This document shows positions 25,679 through 34,545 of a DNA stretch of 64,000 nt, piece by piece (position 1 is the stretch's first letter; each line of letters opens with the position of its first letter). This DNA is from Marinisporobacter sp. (GTDB lineage: Bacteria; Bacillota; Clostridia; Peptostreptococcales; Thermotaleaceae). The position numbers and the translations under genes are program-made. Under the pieces are notes generated by a model. That model saw only the letters and a program-made list of their open reading frames with translations, ran no database searches and had not been told where the DNA came from. The DNA lies in NCBI GenBank assembly GCA_025210525.1, contig JAOARP010000047.1, positions 620,001-684,000 of the forward strand, in the 5' to 3' direction.

Positions 25679-27400
25679 TTAAGGGCAGTATATAGGAAGG
25701 GTAAAGCAAAAGGTACAGCCCTTCTCTAAATTTCCCTCAGCCCAAATTCTTCCTTTATGAAATTCTACAATCTCTTTCGAAATCGTTAATCCAAGACCTA
25801 TTCCCTTAAATATATTATTTTTTGCATTCTCCCCCCTATAAAAACGGTCAAAAATATGGTCTAAATCTTTCTTTTCAATGCCCTCTCCCGTATCTTTTAT
25901 TTTGATGAGTAGATATTTTTTGTCATCTTCATTTTGTCTTTCAACATCTATAAAAATGGTACCTTCTTTAGGGGTATGCTTTATCGCATTAAAAATTAAA
26001 TTAGAAAGCACTTGATCTATTCGTTCAATATCAATAATCAAATCTTCCTCCATATATTCCTCAATATGAGATCGTATTAGCTCAAATTTTATCCCTGCCC
26101 CATGTACATCCCATTCATATTTCTTCACAATATCAAAAATAAACTCATCAATAGATATTTGTGAAAAATTAAAAGATATTTGCCTTGATTCTAATTGGGT
26201 TAATTGAAATAAATCTTGAATAAGTCTTTGTAATGTTATTGCTTTAGATCGAATTAAATTTAAACACTCTTCCTTTACCTCTTTTTTATAGATAGTTCCA
26301 TCTAATAAAGCTGTGACATACCCTAATATGGAAGTGATGGGGGTACGCAATTCATGAGAAATATTAGCGAGTAACGACTGCCTAGATTTTTCTGCTTGTA
26401 TCATATTTTCTTCTACTTTTTTCCGATCTGTAATATCTCTTAATATGCCTTCTACTCCAATAACCTCTCCTAACGCATCTAATATGACCGTATTATGATG
26501 CTCTGTCCATATGTAGTATCCATTTTTATGTCTCCACCGAACAGTCATAGGCTCAGATAAGAGTATTTTCGATTCCTTTAAAATATTTACTAAAGGTAAA
26601 TCATCTGTATGTGCTAATTTTGTAAAAATCATAGGATCTTTATAAAAATCTTCTGGTGTATATCCAGTAATATTCTTACAAGAAGGGCTAACATATTCAA
26701 AGCCTATTGTAGGCTTAAATCTATAAAGATATATTAAATCTTGTGCATTTTCTGCTAGAAGTCGAAACCTTTTTTCACTCTCTGTTAACGCATTGCGTAT
26801 CTTTTGAAAATAAATGATGAGTATACCAAAATTAAGGACATTTGCAAGGATAATTTCACTCATATATCCTAAAGGAGAATTCCAAAATTCTGGATAAATA
26901 TAAGGATAATAGGCTTTATGTACTCCCCAAACAAGAAAGATCGTCATAATAATAACCTTCTCAAAACAATTCATTTTCCAATATTTTAAGAGCATGATTC
27001 CAGTTACTAATGCAATAATATTAAAAAATATAGAAGCCAGTAAAGTAATGGTAATAAAGGACAAATCATAATAAACAGCAAGCCCAATCCATAGTAAATT
27101 TACAATAGTAAATTGAATCCAATACTTAGGCATTTTTTTATCTATAAACACATAAGTTCCTGCTAATAAAAAAAGACTACTAAAAAGGTCACAGATTTGT
27201 CTTAATGCTACAAATAGCTTTATACTAGGATATTTTAAAATAAACATGCTAAAGCCTAGACTGATTGCATATAAGACCCAGCTAAGTCCCCAAAAATGAA
27301 TATATTTTTCATGATTTTTCGTGAATATGTGTAAATAAAATAGGGAAATAGCTAGGGTTAAAATGGTAAGGATCATCAACAAATAATGAATTTGAAACAT
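25679..27400 (-). CDS. Membrane sensor histidine kinase with PAS domain
   Basis: The 573-aa kinase has about seven N-terminal membrane helices (residues 1-210), a PAS domain with PAC motif (about 220-345, ENAQDLIYLYRF through EGILRDITDRK), the HisKA site SLLANISHELRTPITSILGY near 357, and an ATPase domain with N box NLIFNAIKHTP, IKDTGEGIEKKDLDHIFDRFYRG and GIGLGLTISKEIV. The ligand is unknown. The ATG at 27400 is preferred because a G-rich ribosome site precedes it; a GTG at 27412 overlaps that site. It is paired with the response regulator downstream. Confidence 0.88.
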   Translation of the reverse strand: MFQIHYLLMILTILTLAISLFYLHIFTKNHEKYIHFWGLSWVLYAISLGFSMFILKYPSIKLFVALRQICDLFSSLFLLAGTYVFIDKKMPKYWIQFTIVNLLWIGLAVYYDLSFITITLLASIFFNIIALVTGIMLLKYWKMNCFEKVIIMTIFLVWGVHKAYYPYIYPEFWNSPLGYMSEIILANVLNFGILIIYFQKIRNALTESEKRFRLLAENAQDLIYLYRFKPTIGFEYVSPSCKNITGYTPEDFYKDPMIFTKLAHTDDLPLVNILKESKILLSEPMTVRWRHKNGYYIWTEHHNTVILDALGEVIGVEGILRDITDRKKVEENMIQAEKSRQSLLANISHELRTPITSILGYVTALLDGTIYKKEVKEECLNLIRSKAITLQRLIQDLFQLTQLESRQISFNFSQISIDEFIFDIVKKYEWDVHGAGIKFELIRSHIEEYMEEDLIIDIERIDQVLSNLIFNAIKHTPKEGTIFIDVERQNEDDKKYLLIKIKDTGEGIEKKDLDHIFDRFYRGENAKNNIFKGIGLGLTISKEIVEFHKGRIWAEGNLEKGCTFCFTLPIYCP

Positions 27401-27645
27401 GAAAGCCCCCACTTCCTCTTATCCATTAGGAAAAATTTACCTTTCACTTCTCTTATTAATGATACAAAAAATTCTGACATTTGTATAGCCATTTAATATT
27501 TTTTACCTCATATACAAATCAATAAAACATATGAGCGCATTTCTTATCTTTTATTTTTATTTAAAATAGAGATATCACCAACAGCTATAGTCCTATTGGC
27601 AATATCCCAAACAAAAGATTCATCTACCTTATTTTATAAGAGTCA

Positions 27646-29163
27646 CTAACTCACCTGATCTTTTTGATCTATATGCATATTGTTTTTCTCTATTGCTTTT
27701 TCTAAATCATTTTTAATCTTTTCCCCTAAAATCATGTAAGTTCGCTCCTTTATAGAAATCTCATTTCGACGTTTTTCTGTTATGAACCAGTTCACTACAC
27801 CGATTCCTATCCAAAGGGCAAACATAAGATGTTCGAATGGTTTTAACGCCCCAGGACTTCTAGGGACTACTAGAGTTGCAATAATGATTAAAGATGCAAG
27901 CATTCCAAGTATAGCCATTCCTTTTCCACCCATCATAGAATAAGGGCGAGTAAAGGTAGGTGCATCCACCCTTAATTTATAAGCTGAATAACAAATAGCA
28001 AACCATACAACCATAAATGCCAAAGAGCCTACATTTGTAAAGGGAGCAATTAAAGGTTTTCCTATAAATGGACCCATTATAGTTAGAGCACCAACAAAAT
28101 AAGTAGCATAGGTAGGTGTTTGATACTTTGGATGAACCTCTCCAAATCTCTTAGGCATTAAATTAGCTCTTCCTAATGCAAATACAACTCTTGTAGCAGC
28201 CACAAAGAAAGCATTTAATGTTGTAATCAAGCCTGCCATTGCTCCCCATATAACAATTTGTGAAACGATTTTCCATCCCTTAGCTGCCGTAAAAAGCTGC
28301 GCCATTGGAACAGGTAATTTAGTCATCTCAGGCCATGGCATAATCATACTAACAGAAAAGATTAATACTACATAAAAGGAGCCTCCAGCTAAAATTGAGT
28401 ACGTTAATGTTTTTCCTAAATCCTTAAGGCTAATACCCAGACTTCCTTCTTCAGCCGCTTGAGGAATGGTATCAAATCCACAATAGAAGAAAGGTGTAAT
28501 GGCTAATACAGCCAAAAATCCTCCAATTCCTCCATAAGTTGTTCCATCCATTTGGTGCACTTTTGCTACTAAGGGGTATAAATTTTCAACTTTTCCAAAG
28601 CATATTCCTAAAGTTAAAAAGATGACAAAGCATGTTAACATAAATTTTGCTAAAAAAGTTTGAACCTTAGCAGCTCTTTTGATTCCTGTATAGTTATAAT
28701 AGATAATAGCAATAGCCAAAATCATTTCTACTGCAAACTGTGGAAAATAGATGACATAATCTACAACTGTATACATAGGCATTGTTCTAAATATAGGAAA
28801 TACCACTCCTAATAAACTTCCTACTGCAACTACTTCCCAGGGACATAGGATTGCATAAGCTAAAATTAATAACCACCCAGTGCTATAGGACATCTTTGTT
28901 CCAGATGCTGCATAAGTAAATCCTAATTCTCCTCCAGCAACAGGAATAGATGCGGTCAGTTCTGAGTAACACAACCCAATAGGGATTAAAAACACCGCAC
29001 TTGCCGCAAAAGCTAAAGCAGTACCTAAAGGACCTGCCTTTTGAATATTTCCAGCCATCAATACAAACCATGCCGCACCCAACATAGCTCCTAATCCTAA
29101 TGTAAAATAATCAAATACTTTCATTTCCTTTGCTAATTCCGCCCTTTTTAAATGATTACTCAC
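27646..29163 (-). CDS. APC-superfamily amino acid permease
   Basis: The 505-aa protein has about 12-13 helices. FDYFTLGLGAMLGAAWFVLMAG near residue 18 is the APC helix 1 motif with the unwound glycine segment. GGIGGFLAVLAITPFFYCGFDTIPQAAEEG near residue 210-240 is helix 6. The C-terminal tail is charged. It probably imports or exchanges an amino acid or amine; the substrate is not readable. It is monocistronic on the minus strand. No terminator was clear on its right side. Confidence 0.85.
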   Translation of the reverse strand: MSNHLKRAELAKEMKVFDYFTLGLGAMLGAAWFVLMAGNIQKAGPLGTALAFAASAVFLIPIGLCYSELTASIPVAGGELGFTYAASGTKMSYSTGWLLILAYAILCPWEVVAVGSLLGVVFPIFRTMPMYTVVDYVIYFPQFAVEMILAIAIIYYNYTGIKRAAKVQTFLAKFMLTCFVIFLTLGICFGKVENLYPLVAKVHQMDGTTYGGIGGFLAVLAITPFFYCGFDTIPQAAEEGSLGISLKDLGKTLTYSILAGGSFYVVLIFSVSMIMPWPEMTKLPVPMAQLFTAAKGWKIVSQIVIWGAMAGLITTLNAFFVAATRVVFALGRANLMPKRFGEVHPKYQTPTYATYFVGALTIMGPFIGKPLIAPFTNVGSLAFMVVWFAICYSAYKLRVDAPTFTRPYSMMGGKGMAILGMLASLIIIATLVVPRSPGALKPFEHLMFALWIGIGVVNWFITEKRRNEISIKERTYMILGEKIKNDLEKAIEKNNMHIDQKDQVS

Positions 29164-29340
29164 ATGTATCCCCCTTTCTTAAATTCTTTTAATCTTTCTC
29201 CCCTCTTTCATCTGTTCTTATATTAAAAAAATATTTCTTCTGTATAGTTACTATATTACTAAATCAAACTTAAACAGAGCTTAAAGCAATCTTTCTTTTT
29301 TCTAAATTTTCATTATATTCTGATTTCAATTCTATTCATC

Positions 29341-29611
29341 CTATAAAAGTTCTTCAGCCCTTCTAGCTTTTAGCAAAACATTTTCAAATGCATCTAAGAA
29401 ATATTTTCCATTCATAAAAATGTGAAATTGCCCAAATAAAGCTCTATTGCAGCCTTTATCAAATGTTTTAAAAGATGATCCTTTTCTACAAATAAAAAAA
29501 TTGGCTCTACTTAATCTCTCCAAAGTCTTAGAAATTATTGTATGACCCAACTCAATCTATCCATTTTTCTCTTTTTAAAAGCTCTATTCCTTTATTAAAA
29601 AAAGCTTTCAT
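29341..29611 (-). pseudogene. Decayed small gene (unknown)
   Basis: A 69-codon open frame (29341-29550, ending KARRAEELL) has no ATG and no ribosome site. Just upstream, in another frame, an ATG at 29611 opens a plausible stretch MKAFFNKGIELLKREKWID that hits a stop at the junction. The two halves read like one protein broken by a frameshift, but I do not recognise the family. It may equally be chance. Confidence 0.3.
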
Positions 29612-29640
29612 TTTTTAAGTTTCTTTTAATATTTAACCCT

Positions 29641-29700
29641 TATGAAAACAAAAAAACAAAGCATCACCCTTTATTTCTTAGGCTCCGCTTTGTTCATTTG
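29641..29700 (-). terminator. Terminator after the cysteine-rich mini-protein genes
   Basis: On the minus strand AACAAAGC and GCTTTGTT pair around a long loop and are followed by TTTTTTG. It lies about 65 bases after the stop of the second mini-gene and would end their transcript. Confidence 0.65.
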
Positions 29701-29761
29701 AAATTTCTCTTCTTCATATATCTTTCCTCATTTATTTAAATTTATCTTTTGCAATTCATGA

Positions 29762-29902
29762 TTAATTTTCTTGTTTTAAAGTTCTTTCGTATAAATCACA
29801 TTTGTCACAGCGATCACAAAATCCACCTATACAATGAATACATGTAACCACACCACATCTTTCTAAATGATTCATTACTTCTTCGTTATAATTATTTTTC
29901 AT
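29762..29902 (-). CDS. Cysteine-rich mini-protein B (46 aa)
   Basis: The protein has six Cys in the pattern C-x4-C-x2-C-x4-C-x2-C-x2-C within RCGVVTCIHCIGGFCDRCDKC, followed by DLYERTLKQEN. A strong AAGGAGG site precedes the ATG at 29902. It is a clear paralog of the 47-aa protein encoded 42 bases upstream; both share CGVxTCIHCxxGxCxxCxxCDxYERxLxQE. The Cys spacing could hold one or two metal ions or an iron-sulfur centre. No known family was recognised. It is too short for most gene finders. Confidence 0.82.
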   Translation of the reverse strand: MKNNYNEEVMNHLERCGVVTCIHCIGGFCDRCDKCDLYERTLKQEN

Positions 29903-29944
29903 TTCTTGATCCTCCTTCTATTTATATAAATTCCTTATAAATCA

Positions 29945-30088
29945 TTAATCTTCTTGTATCAAACGTCTTTCGTAAAAATCACACTCTTTACAATTGTTGC
30001 AAAGTCCTGCTACACAATGGATACAGGTTATCACTCCACAGGGATTCATATTTTTTATTCTTTTCACACTATCATTATTCTTTTTCAT
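29945..30088 (-). CDS. Cysteine-rich mini-protein A (47 aa)
   Basis: This is the first gene of the tandem pair. Its six Cys follow the same spacing as its paralog (core PCGVITCIHCVAGLCNNCKE), and the tail CDFYERRLIQED is also shared. It follows GAGGTG at 8 bases and a near-perfect promoter at 30131-30159 bracketed by palindromes. The N-terminal 15 residues are basic and variable. There is no signal peptide or membrane helix, so it should be cytosolic. Metal or redox function is an inference from the Cys pattern only. Confidence 0.82.
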   Translation of the reverse strand: MKKNNDSVKRIKNMNPCGVITCIHCVAGLCNNCKECDFYERRLIQED

Positions 30089-30130
30089 AGTATATCCACC
30101 TCACGTTTATCCATACTTGTATTTATATAT

Positions 30131-30169
30131 ATTATAATACTTGTATGCAATATTGTCAATTGTATACAA
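30131..30169 (-). promoter_or_regulatory. Promoter and twin operator of the mini-protein genes
   Basis: TTGACA (30154-30159) and TATAAT (30131-30136) are 17 bases apart on the minus strand. Two palindromes, TTGTATGCAA (30141-30150, in the spacer) and TTGTATACAA (30160-30169, just upstream of the -35), bracket the -35. This is a typical repressor-operator layout. Confidence 0.75.
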
Positions 30170-30323
30170 GATCTTTTTTTGAAAAAATTTTTCCCTGAAA
30201 ATTTTTTCCTTAGAAGGTATTTACATGAAAAATATAGAATATATTTAGAATAAATGTTTAAATTTTCTGAATACTTGTTTCTTTTAGTAACTATTTTGAT
30301 TCGATCTTGAAGGGGGCACACTT

Positions 30324-31853
30324 ATGAAAAAAAGATTATTTTATGCAGTATTATTGCTTTGCATAAGTTTATCTGCTTTAGGCATCTATTCTCTTGAGAA
30401 AAAAGTAATTCTCTTTCCTTTCATAAATGAAAAAATACTAGCCCTATCTCTGACGGTTGTATTTCTTCAATTGCTCTATCTTTTTGGAAAAAAAAATCAT
30501 TCAAAAGCTTATGCAAATGTTCCTAAAAAGGAAAAGAATAAAGAAAAACAAAGCTTAAAACCTTCTGTAAAACTAGGTGATGTAGCAGGCCTTGAAGAAG
30601 TAAAGGAAGAAATGATGGAAATTGCTGATTTTATTACCCACGCTGAAAAATATAAAAAAATGGGTGCTAAAATTCCAAGAGGCATTTTGCTTTATGGCCC
30701 TCCTGGTACAGGAAAAACTTTATTAGCCTCTGCGCTAGCTGGTGAAACAAATACAGAATTTATTGTTGCAAGTGGCTCTGAGTTTATGGAAAAATATGTA
30801 GGAGTCGGTGCAAAAAGAGTCAGGGAATTGTTTCAAAAAGGTAAAGAAAAATCACCTTGTATCATCTTTATTGATGAAATTGATGCCATAGGGGCAAAGC
30901 GAAGTGAAGAAGGTCAATCAGAATGCAATCAAACCCTCAATCAACTCTTAACGGAGATGGATGGTTTTAAACTAGAAGATGAAAAAATCATAGTAGTAAT
31001 CGGTGCTACAAATAGAATCGATATATTAGATACAGCACTCCTTCGCCCTGGAAGATTTGACAAACACGTCTATATTGGTAATCCTAATAAAATAGCAAGA
31101 AAACAAATTCTTAAAGTACACACGAAAAATAAGCCCTTATCTAAAGAAGTAAATCTAGAAAAACTCGCTGTAAAAACCCATGGATTATCTGGCGCTCATA
31201 TTTCAAGTATCGTTAATGAAGCTGCACTTTTGGCTGTAAGAAATAATAGAGAAGAAATCATCCAATTAGACTTTGATAATGCCATAGAAAGAATTATTGC
31301 AGGCCTAAAGATAAAAAATTCAACCATTAGTGAAAAAGAGAAAAAAATTGTCTCTTTCCATGAATCAGGTCATGCCCTTGTTGGAAAACTCCTAGAGGTC
31401 CATGCTATAGAAAAAATATCTATTATTCCTACGAGTCAAGCATTAGGTTATGTCCTTAATGCTTCATCAGAAGATCAATTTCTTTACACAAAGAACGACT
31501 TATTAAAAAGAGTGAAAAGCATTCTTGCTGGAAGAGCTGCAGAAGAAATTATATTTGGAGAAGTAACAACAGGTGCAAAGGATGATTTAAACAAAGCAAC
31601 AGATATTATATTGGGAATGATTTGTGAATATGGAATGAGTAATTTAGGCAATAGAACCTTCAATTCTAAAATGATCTATGGCAATATGGAAAAGATCAAT
31701 GATGAAGTAAAAAGAATCATTGATCAGTGTTACGAAGATACCTTAAAACTCCTTAAGGAAAATAAAAAATCCCTTATTGCTATCGCTGAACAATTATTTG
31801 AAAAAGAAACCCTCTCAGGAGATGAATTAAATCATTTAATCCAAACAGCATAA
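30324..31853 (+). CDS. Short FtsH-like AAA+ zinc metalloprotease
   Basis: The 509-aa protein has two hydrophobic N-terminal segments (about residues 4-24 and 35-53) with only a short loop between, then an AAA+ module: GDVAGLEEVKEEM, Walker A YGPPGTGKT near 131, Walker B IIFIDEIDAIG near 189 and the second region of homology ATNRIDILDTALLRPGRFD. The peptidase zinc site reads HESGH near residue 348 instead of the usual HEAGH. It is about 100 residues shorter than housekeeping FtsH, mainly lacking the extracytoplasmic domain. It is transcribed away from the Cys-rich mini-genes. Confidence 0.88.
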   Translation: MKKRLFYAVLLLCISLSALGIYSLEKKVILFPFINEKILALSLTVVFLQLLYLFGKKNHSKAYANVPKKEKNKEKQSLKPSVKLGDVAGLEEVKEEMMEIADFITHAEKYKKMGAKIPRGILLYGPPGTGKTLLASALAGETNTEFIVASGSEFMEKYVGVGAKRVRELFQKGKEKSPCIIFIDEIDAIGAKRSEEGQSECNQTLNQLLTEMDGFKLEDEKIIVVIGATNRIDILDTALLRPGRFDKHVYIGNPNKIARKQILKVHTKNKPLSKEVNLEKLAVKTHGLSGAHISSIVNEAALLAVRNNREEIIQLDFDNAIERIIAGLKIKNSTISEKEKKIVSFHESGHALVGKLLEVHAIEKISIIPTSQALGYVLNASSEDQFLYTKNDLLKRVKSILAGRAAEEIIFGEVTTGAKDDLNKATDIILGMICEYGMSNLGNRTFNSKMIYGNMEKINDEVKRIIDQCYEDTLKLLKENKKSLIAIAEQLFEKETLSGDELNHLIQTA

Positions 31854-31856
31854 CCT

Positions 31857-31896
31857 AAAAAAGCCAAGAGAATGATCTCTTGGCTTTATTTTTATT
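31857..31896. terminator. Bidirectional terminator after the FtsH-like gene
   Basis: AAAGCCAAGAGA and TCTCTTGGCTTT pair around ATGA, with A and T runs on both sides. It ends both converging genes and overlaps the reductase stop codon. Confidence 0.85.
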
Positions 31897-33010
31897 CTTC
31901 TAAACTTTTCTCCCACTCAGCAATTTCTTCTAATCTTTTGATAATAGGTAAATGCTGGGTACAGGCTTCTTCACATTTTCCACACTTTATACAATCCTTA
32001 GCACTACCCTTTCTAACTGCTAAAAATCCCCATTCTTGTACTCTTTTTAATTCTTTTTTTAGTTCTTCATCACTTTTACCAAACATCTGCTTATCATTAT
32101 AAAACTGCATATAAGCGGGTACTGGAATTTTCATCGGACAATCCCAACAGTATCCACATCCTGTACATACAGCATTCATATTTTCTCCAAGATTCTTTTG
32201 GATTTTTCCCAAATCATTTTCTGTAAAAGAACTTCCTTCATCGGCAATACGACAAGCCATATCAATTTGCTCTTTTGTTGTAAAACCATTTAAAGTCACT
32301 GTAATTTGAGGAGATGCAATATTAAAACGAAGGGCTGCCTCTGTAGGTGTTTCTTCCTTTGATCCAAGAAAATGAAGTTCCTTTTCATGCTTTGGAATCA
32401 TTCCTCCTCCTAAAGGATTCATAGCAACTACCCCATATCCACTATCATATGCACTTACTACTCCATCCCACCTATATGGAAAGTTTAAAATATTTACCCC
32501 TAATAATACCCCATCAAATTTCCCTGATTGTAAAATCTCTTTTACTTCATGTCCTGGCTGATGAGATGAAAAAACAATATGGTCAATTAATCCTTCTTCT
32601 TTACATTCTAAAAGTCCTTCATATTGTCCACCTGGCTTCATAGCTAACTCATAATGACTCATCTTTCTAAGGCACCATACATGGTAAAAATTAATCTTAT
32701 CTACCCCTAATCTCTTCAAGGATTTTTTTACTGCTTCCTTCGCCTTTTCCTTTGTATCATATTGAGTAGGCATTCCTTTTGTTGAAACATAAAAACTTTT
32801 TGGCATATCTTTAAAAGCCATTCCAAAAATCTTTTCACTTCTATCATCACAATAGCCTGGGGCTGTATCAAAATAATTGATTCCTTTACTACTTGCATAT
32901 CTTACTAATTCTGCATTTTCTTCATCACTCTTAGATAAATCAAAGCGCATTCCTCCAAAGCCCACAGCTGAAACAAGTTTTCCTGTTTTTCCATATTCTC
33001 TATAAATCAT
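31892..33010 (-). CDS. Aldo/keto reductase with C-terminal iron-sulfur domain
   Basis: The 372-aa protein has an aldo/keto reductase barrel (residues 1-260): MIYREYGKTGKLVSAVGFGGMRF, FDTAPGYCDDRSEKIFG with the catalytic Asp/Tyr, then AKEAVKKSLKRLGVDKINFYHVW. A C-terminal ferredoxin-like part (about 280-350) holds CTGCGYCWDCPMKIPV and CIKCGKCEEACTQHLPI, consistent with one or two 4Fe-4S clusters. Such anaerobe proteins reduce unknown carbonyl or quinone substrates. It is monocistronic between two terminators. Confidence 0.87.
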   Translation of the reverse strand: MIYREYGKTGKLVSAVGFGGMRFDLSKSDEENAELVRYASSKGINYFDTAPGYCDDRSEKIFGMAFKDMPKSFYVSTKGMPTQYDTKEKAKEAVKKSLKRLGVDKINFYHVWCLRKMSHYELAMKPGGQYEGLLECKEEGLIDHIVFSSHQPGHEVKEILQSGKFDGVLLGVNILNFPYRWDGVVSAYDSGYGVVAMNPLGGGMIPKHEKELHFLGSKEETPTEAALRFNIASPQITVTLNGFTTKEQIDMACRIADEGSSFTENDLGKIQKNLGENMNAVCTGCGYCWDCPMKIPVPAYMQFYNDKQMFGKSDEELKKELKRVQEWGFLAVRKGSAKDCIKCGKCEEACTQHLPIIKRLEEIAEWEKSLEE

Positions 33011-33081
33011 TGATTACTTCCTCCTTTTTCCTATTCTTTATATGCTAATAGTATTGTACCATTTTTTAACTTATGATTCAC

Positions 33082-33117
33082 AAAAATAAACCTCCAGTAT
33101 TTTTGGAGGTTTTATTT
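33082..33117 (-). terminator. Terminator after the 53-aa gene
   Basis: AACCTCC and GGAGGTT pair around a nine-base loop with A and T runs on both sides, between the 53-aa gene and the aldo/keto reductase gene. Confidence 0.75.
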
Positions 33118-33130
33118 TAAAAATATATAT

Positions 33131-33292
33131 TTAATTCAAAAGATATTCCTCTTTTTTTGTATTCTTTGTTTGATTAGTCCAATTCATATCATCGTGAGAA
33201 TTTTCTAATGCTCTAAGGATCTTTTGTATTATTTCTACCGTTCTTTGATCTAACTTATCTACCTTATTCGACTTATCCAACTTAATCATCAT
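33131..33292 (-). CDS. Unknown 53-aa protein under Spo0A boxes
   Basis: The protein reads as a short amphipathic helix (DKLDQRTVEIIQKILRALE) followed by a polar tail rich in Asn, Lys and Glu. It has no membrane segment and no Cys. Two ATG codons (33292 and 33289) follow a GGGGG ribosome site. It has its own promoter region with two perfect Spo0A boxes (33315-33357) and its own terminator, so it is likely a real gene and not a tail of the PHA operon. I do not recognise the family. A role in the sporulation switch is inference. Confidence 0.6.
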   Translation of the reverse strand: MMIKLDKSNKVDKLDQRTVEIIQKILRALENSHDDMNWTNQTKNTKKEEYLLN

Positions 33293-33314
33293 TTCATCCC
33301 CCCTACATATTTAC

Positions 33315-33357
33315 TTCGACAAATAGTATAGAATTCCTACATAAATCATTCGACAAA
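33315..33357 (-). promoter_or_regulatory. Promoter with two perfect Spo0A boxes
   Basis: On the minus strand TTTGTCGAA occurs at 33349-33357 and again at 33315-33323. A -10 TATACT (33325-33330) lies between them. There is no consensus -35; the upper box sits about where a -35 would be, as in Spo0A-activated promoters, and the lower box covers the start site. Confidence 0.7.
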
Positions 33358-33430
33358 TATGAAATTTTTACTATAAGCGAAAGAATACCCACTAAATCCA
33401 GGTCTTCAGGAGGATTTACATTTCAAAATT

Positions 33431-34507
33431 TTATTTCCCTTTAGAATAATCTTTAATCCATTTTGCTATTTTAGGAGCAATTTCTTTTTGGGATTTAGAG
33501 CTTACATACATACCTATATGTCCTACAGAAAAAGAAAATAACTCTTTGTTTTTACTAGATACTAAATCATTTAAAGCTTTACTAGATGTAGGAGGAACTA
33601 AATGATCATACTCTGCATAAATGTTGAGTAAGGGCATATCTATATTTTTTAGATTAACCTTTTGTCCCCCAATTTCGAGAGTTCCTTTTACGAGTTTATT
33701 TTCCTTATATAAATCATTCACAAATTGACGCAACGTTTCTCCTGCTTGATCTGGACTATCAAATATCCATTTTTCCATTCTCATAAAATTCTTCATTCTC
33801 TCTGGATTATCCATATTGTCTACCATACCAACATATTTATCTAACATTAGTTGAAAAGGCTTAAGCATGATATATCCATAATTCATCATAGAACCAGGTA
33901 CCACCCCATAAGCATCTACCATATTATCTATATTTAAATGTTTTCCCCATTTAAATAAAAGTCCATCCTCTATATCAAAATCTATAGGTGTAACCATAGT
34001 AGTTAAACTATTTACCTTTTTTGGATAAAGGGATGAATATATAGTTGAAAAAGTTCCTCCTTGGCACACTCCTATAAGGTTTACTTTATCCATATTTGTA
34101 GTATCTAAGATATGATCTACTGCATCATTAATATATCCATTAATATAATCATCTATTGTTAAATATCTATCTTCTTGTGTAGGATATCCCCAATCAACAA
34201 TATAAAGATCCAGTCCCAATTCTAATAAATTCTTAATCACACTTCTATCTGGCTGAATATCCATCATATAAGGACGGTTCACCAAAGCATAAATAATCAA
34301 AGTTGGAACTTTACAAGGTCTCTTTGTAATGGGCTGATAATGGTATAGCTTCATTTTATCTTCCTCAAATACAAGTTCCTTAGAGGTCACATCCACATTA
34401 ATCTCTTCCATATTTTGAAGAATTTCCATTCCCTTAATAAATTTCTTTTGCATATCCAATACATCTTTCATACTTTTTTCCATATCTATTCCTAAAGTTG
34501 AATACAT
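33431..34507 (-). CDS. phaC: Class III polyhydroxyalkanoate synthase subunit PhaC
   Basis: The 358-aa alpha/beta hydrolase polymerises hydroxyacyl-CoA into storage polyester granules. The lipase-like box with nucleophilic Cys is NLIGVCQGGTFS near residue 150. The catalytic Asp lies in NIYAEYDHLVPPTSSKAL and the His in SVGHIGMYV. The short length is typical of class III and IV enzymes. It lies 38 bases after phaE, its required partner, in a phaJ-phaE-phaC operon. Confidence 0.94.
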   Translation of the reverse strand: MYSTLGIDMEKSMKDVLDMQKKFIKGMEILQNMEEINVDVTSKELVFEEDKMKLYHYQPITKRPCKVPTLIIYALVNRPYMMDIQPDRSVIKNLLELGLDLYIVDWGYPTQEDRYLTIDDYINGYINDAVDHILDTTNMDKVNLIGVCQGGTFSTIYSSLYPKKVNSLTTMVTPIDFDIEDGLLFKWGKHLNIDNMVDAYGVVPGSMMNYGYIMLKPFQLMLDKYVGMVDNMDNPERMKNFMRMEKWIFDSPDQAGETLRQFVNDLYKENKLVKGTLEIGGQKVNLKNIDMPLLNIYAEYDHLVPPTSSKALNDLVSSKNKELFSFSVGHIGMYVSSKSQKEIAPKIAKWIKDYSKGK

Positions 34508-34545
34508 AACTAGCTCCCCCTTATGCTCTTTTCTTAAAGTTTAAA

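Noticed and set aside
29954-30253. 99-codon plus-strand frame opposite the Cys-rich mini-gene
   Set aside because: It is the antisense of mini-protein A and its promoter; the minus-strand gene has a ribosome site and a paralog.
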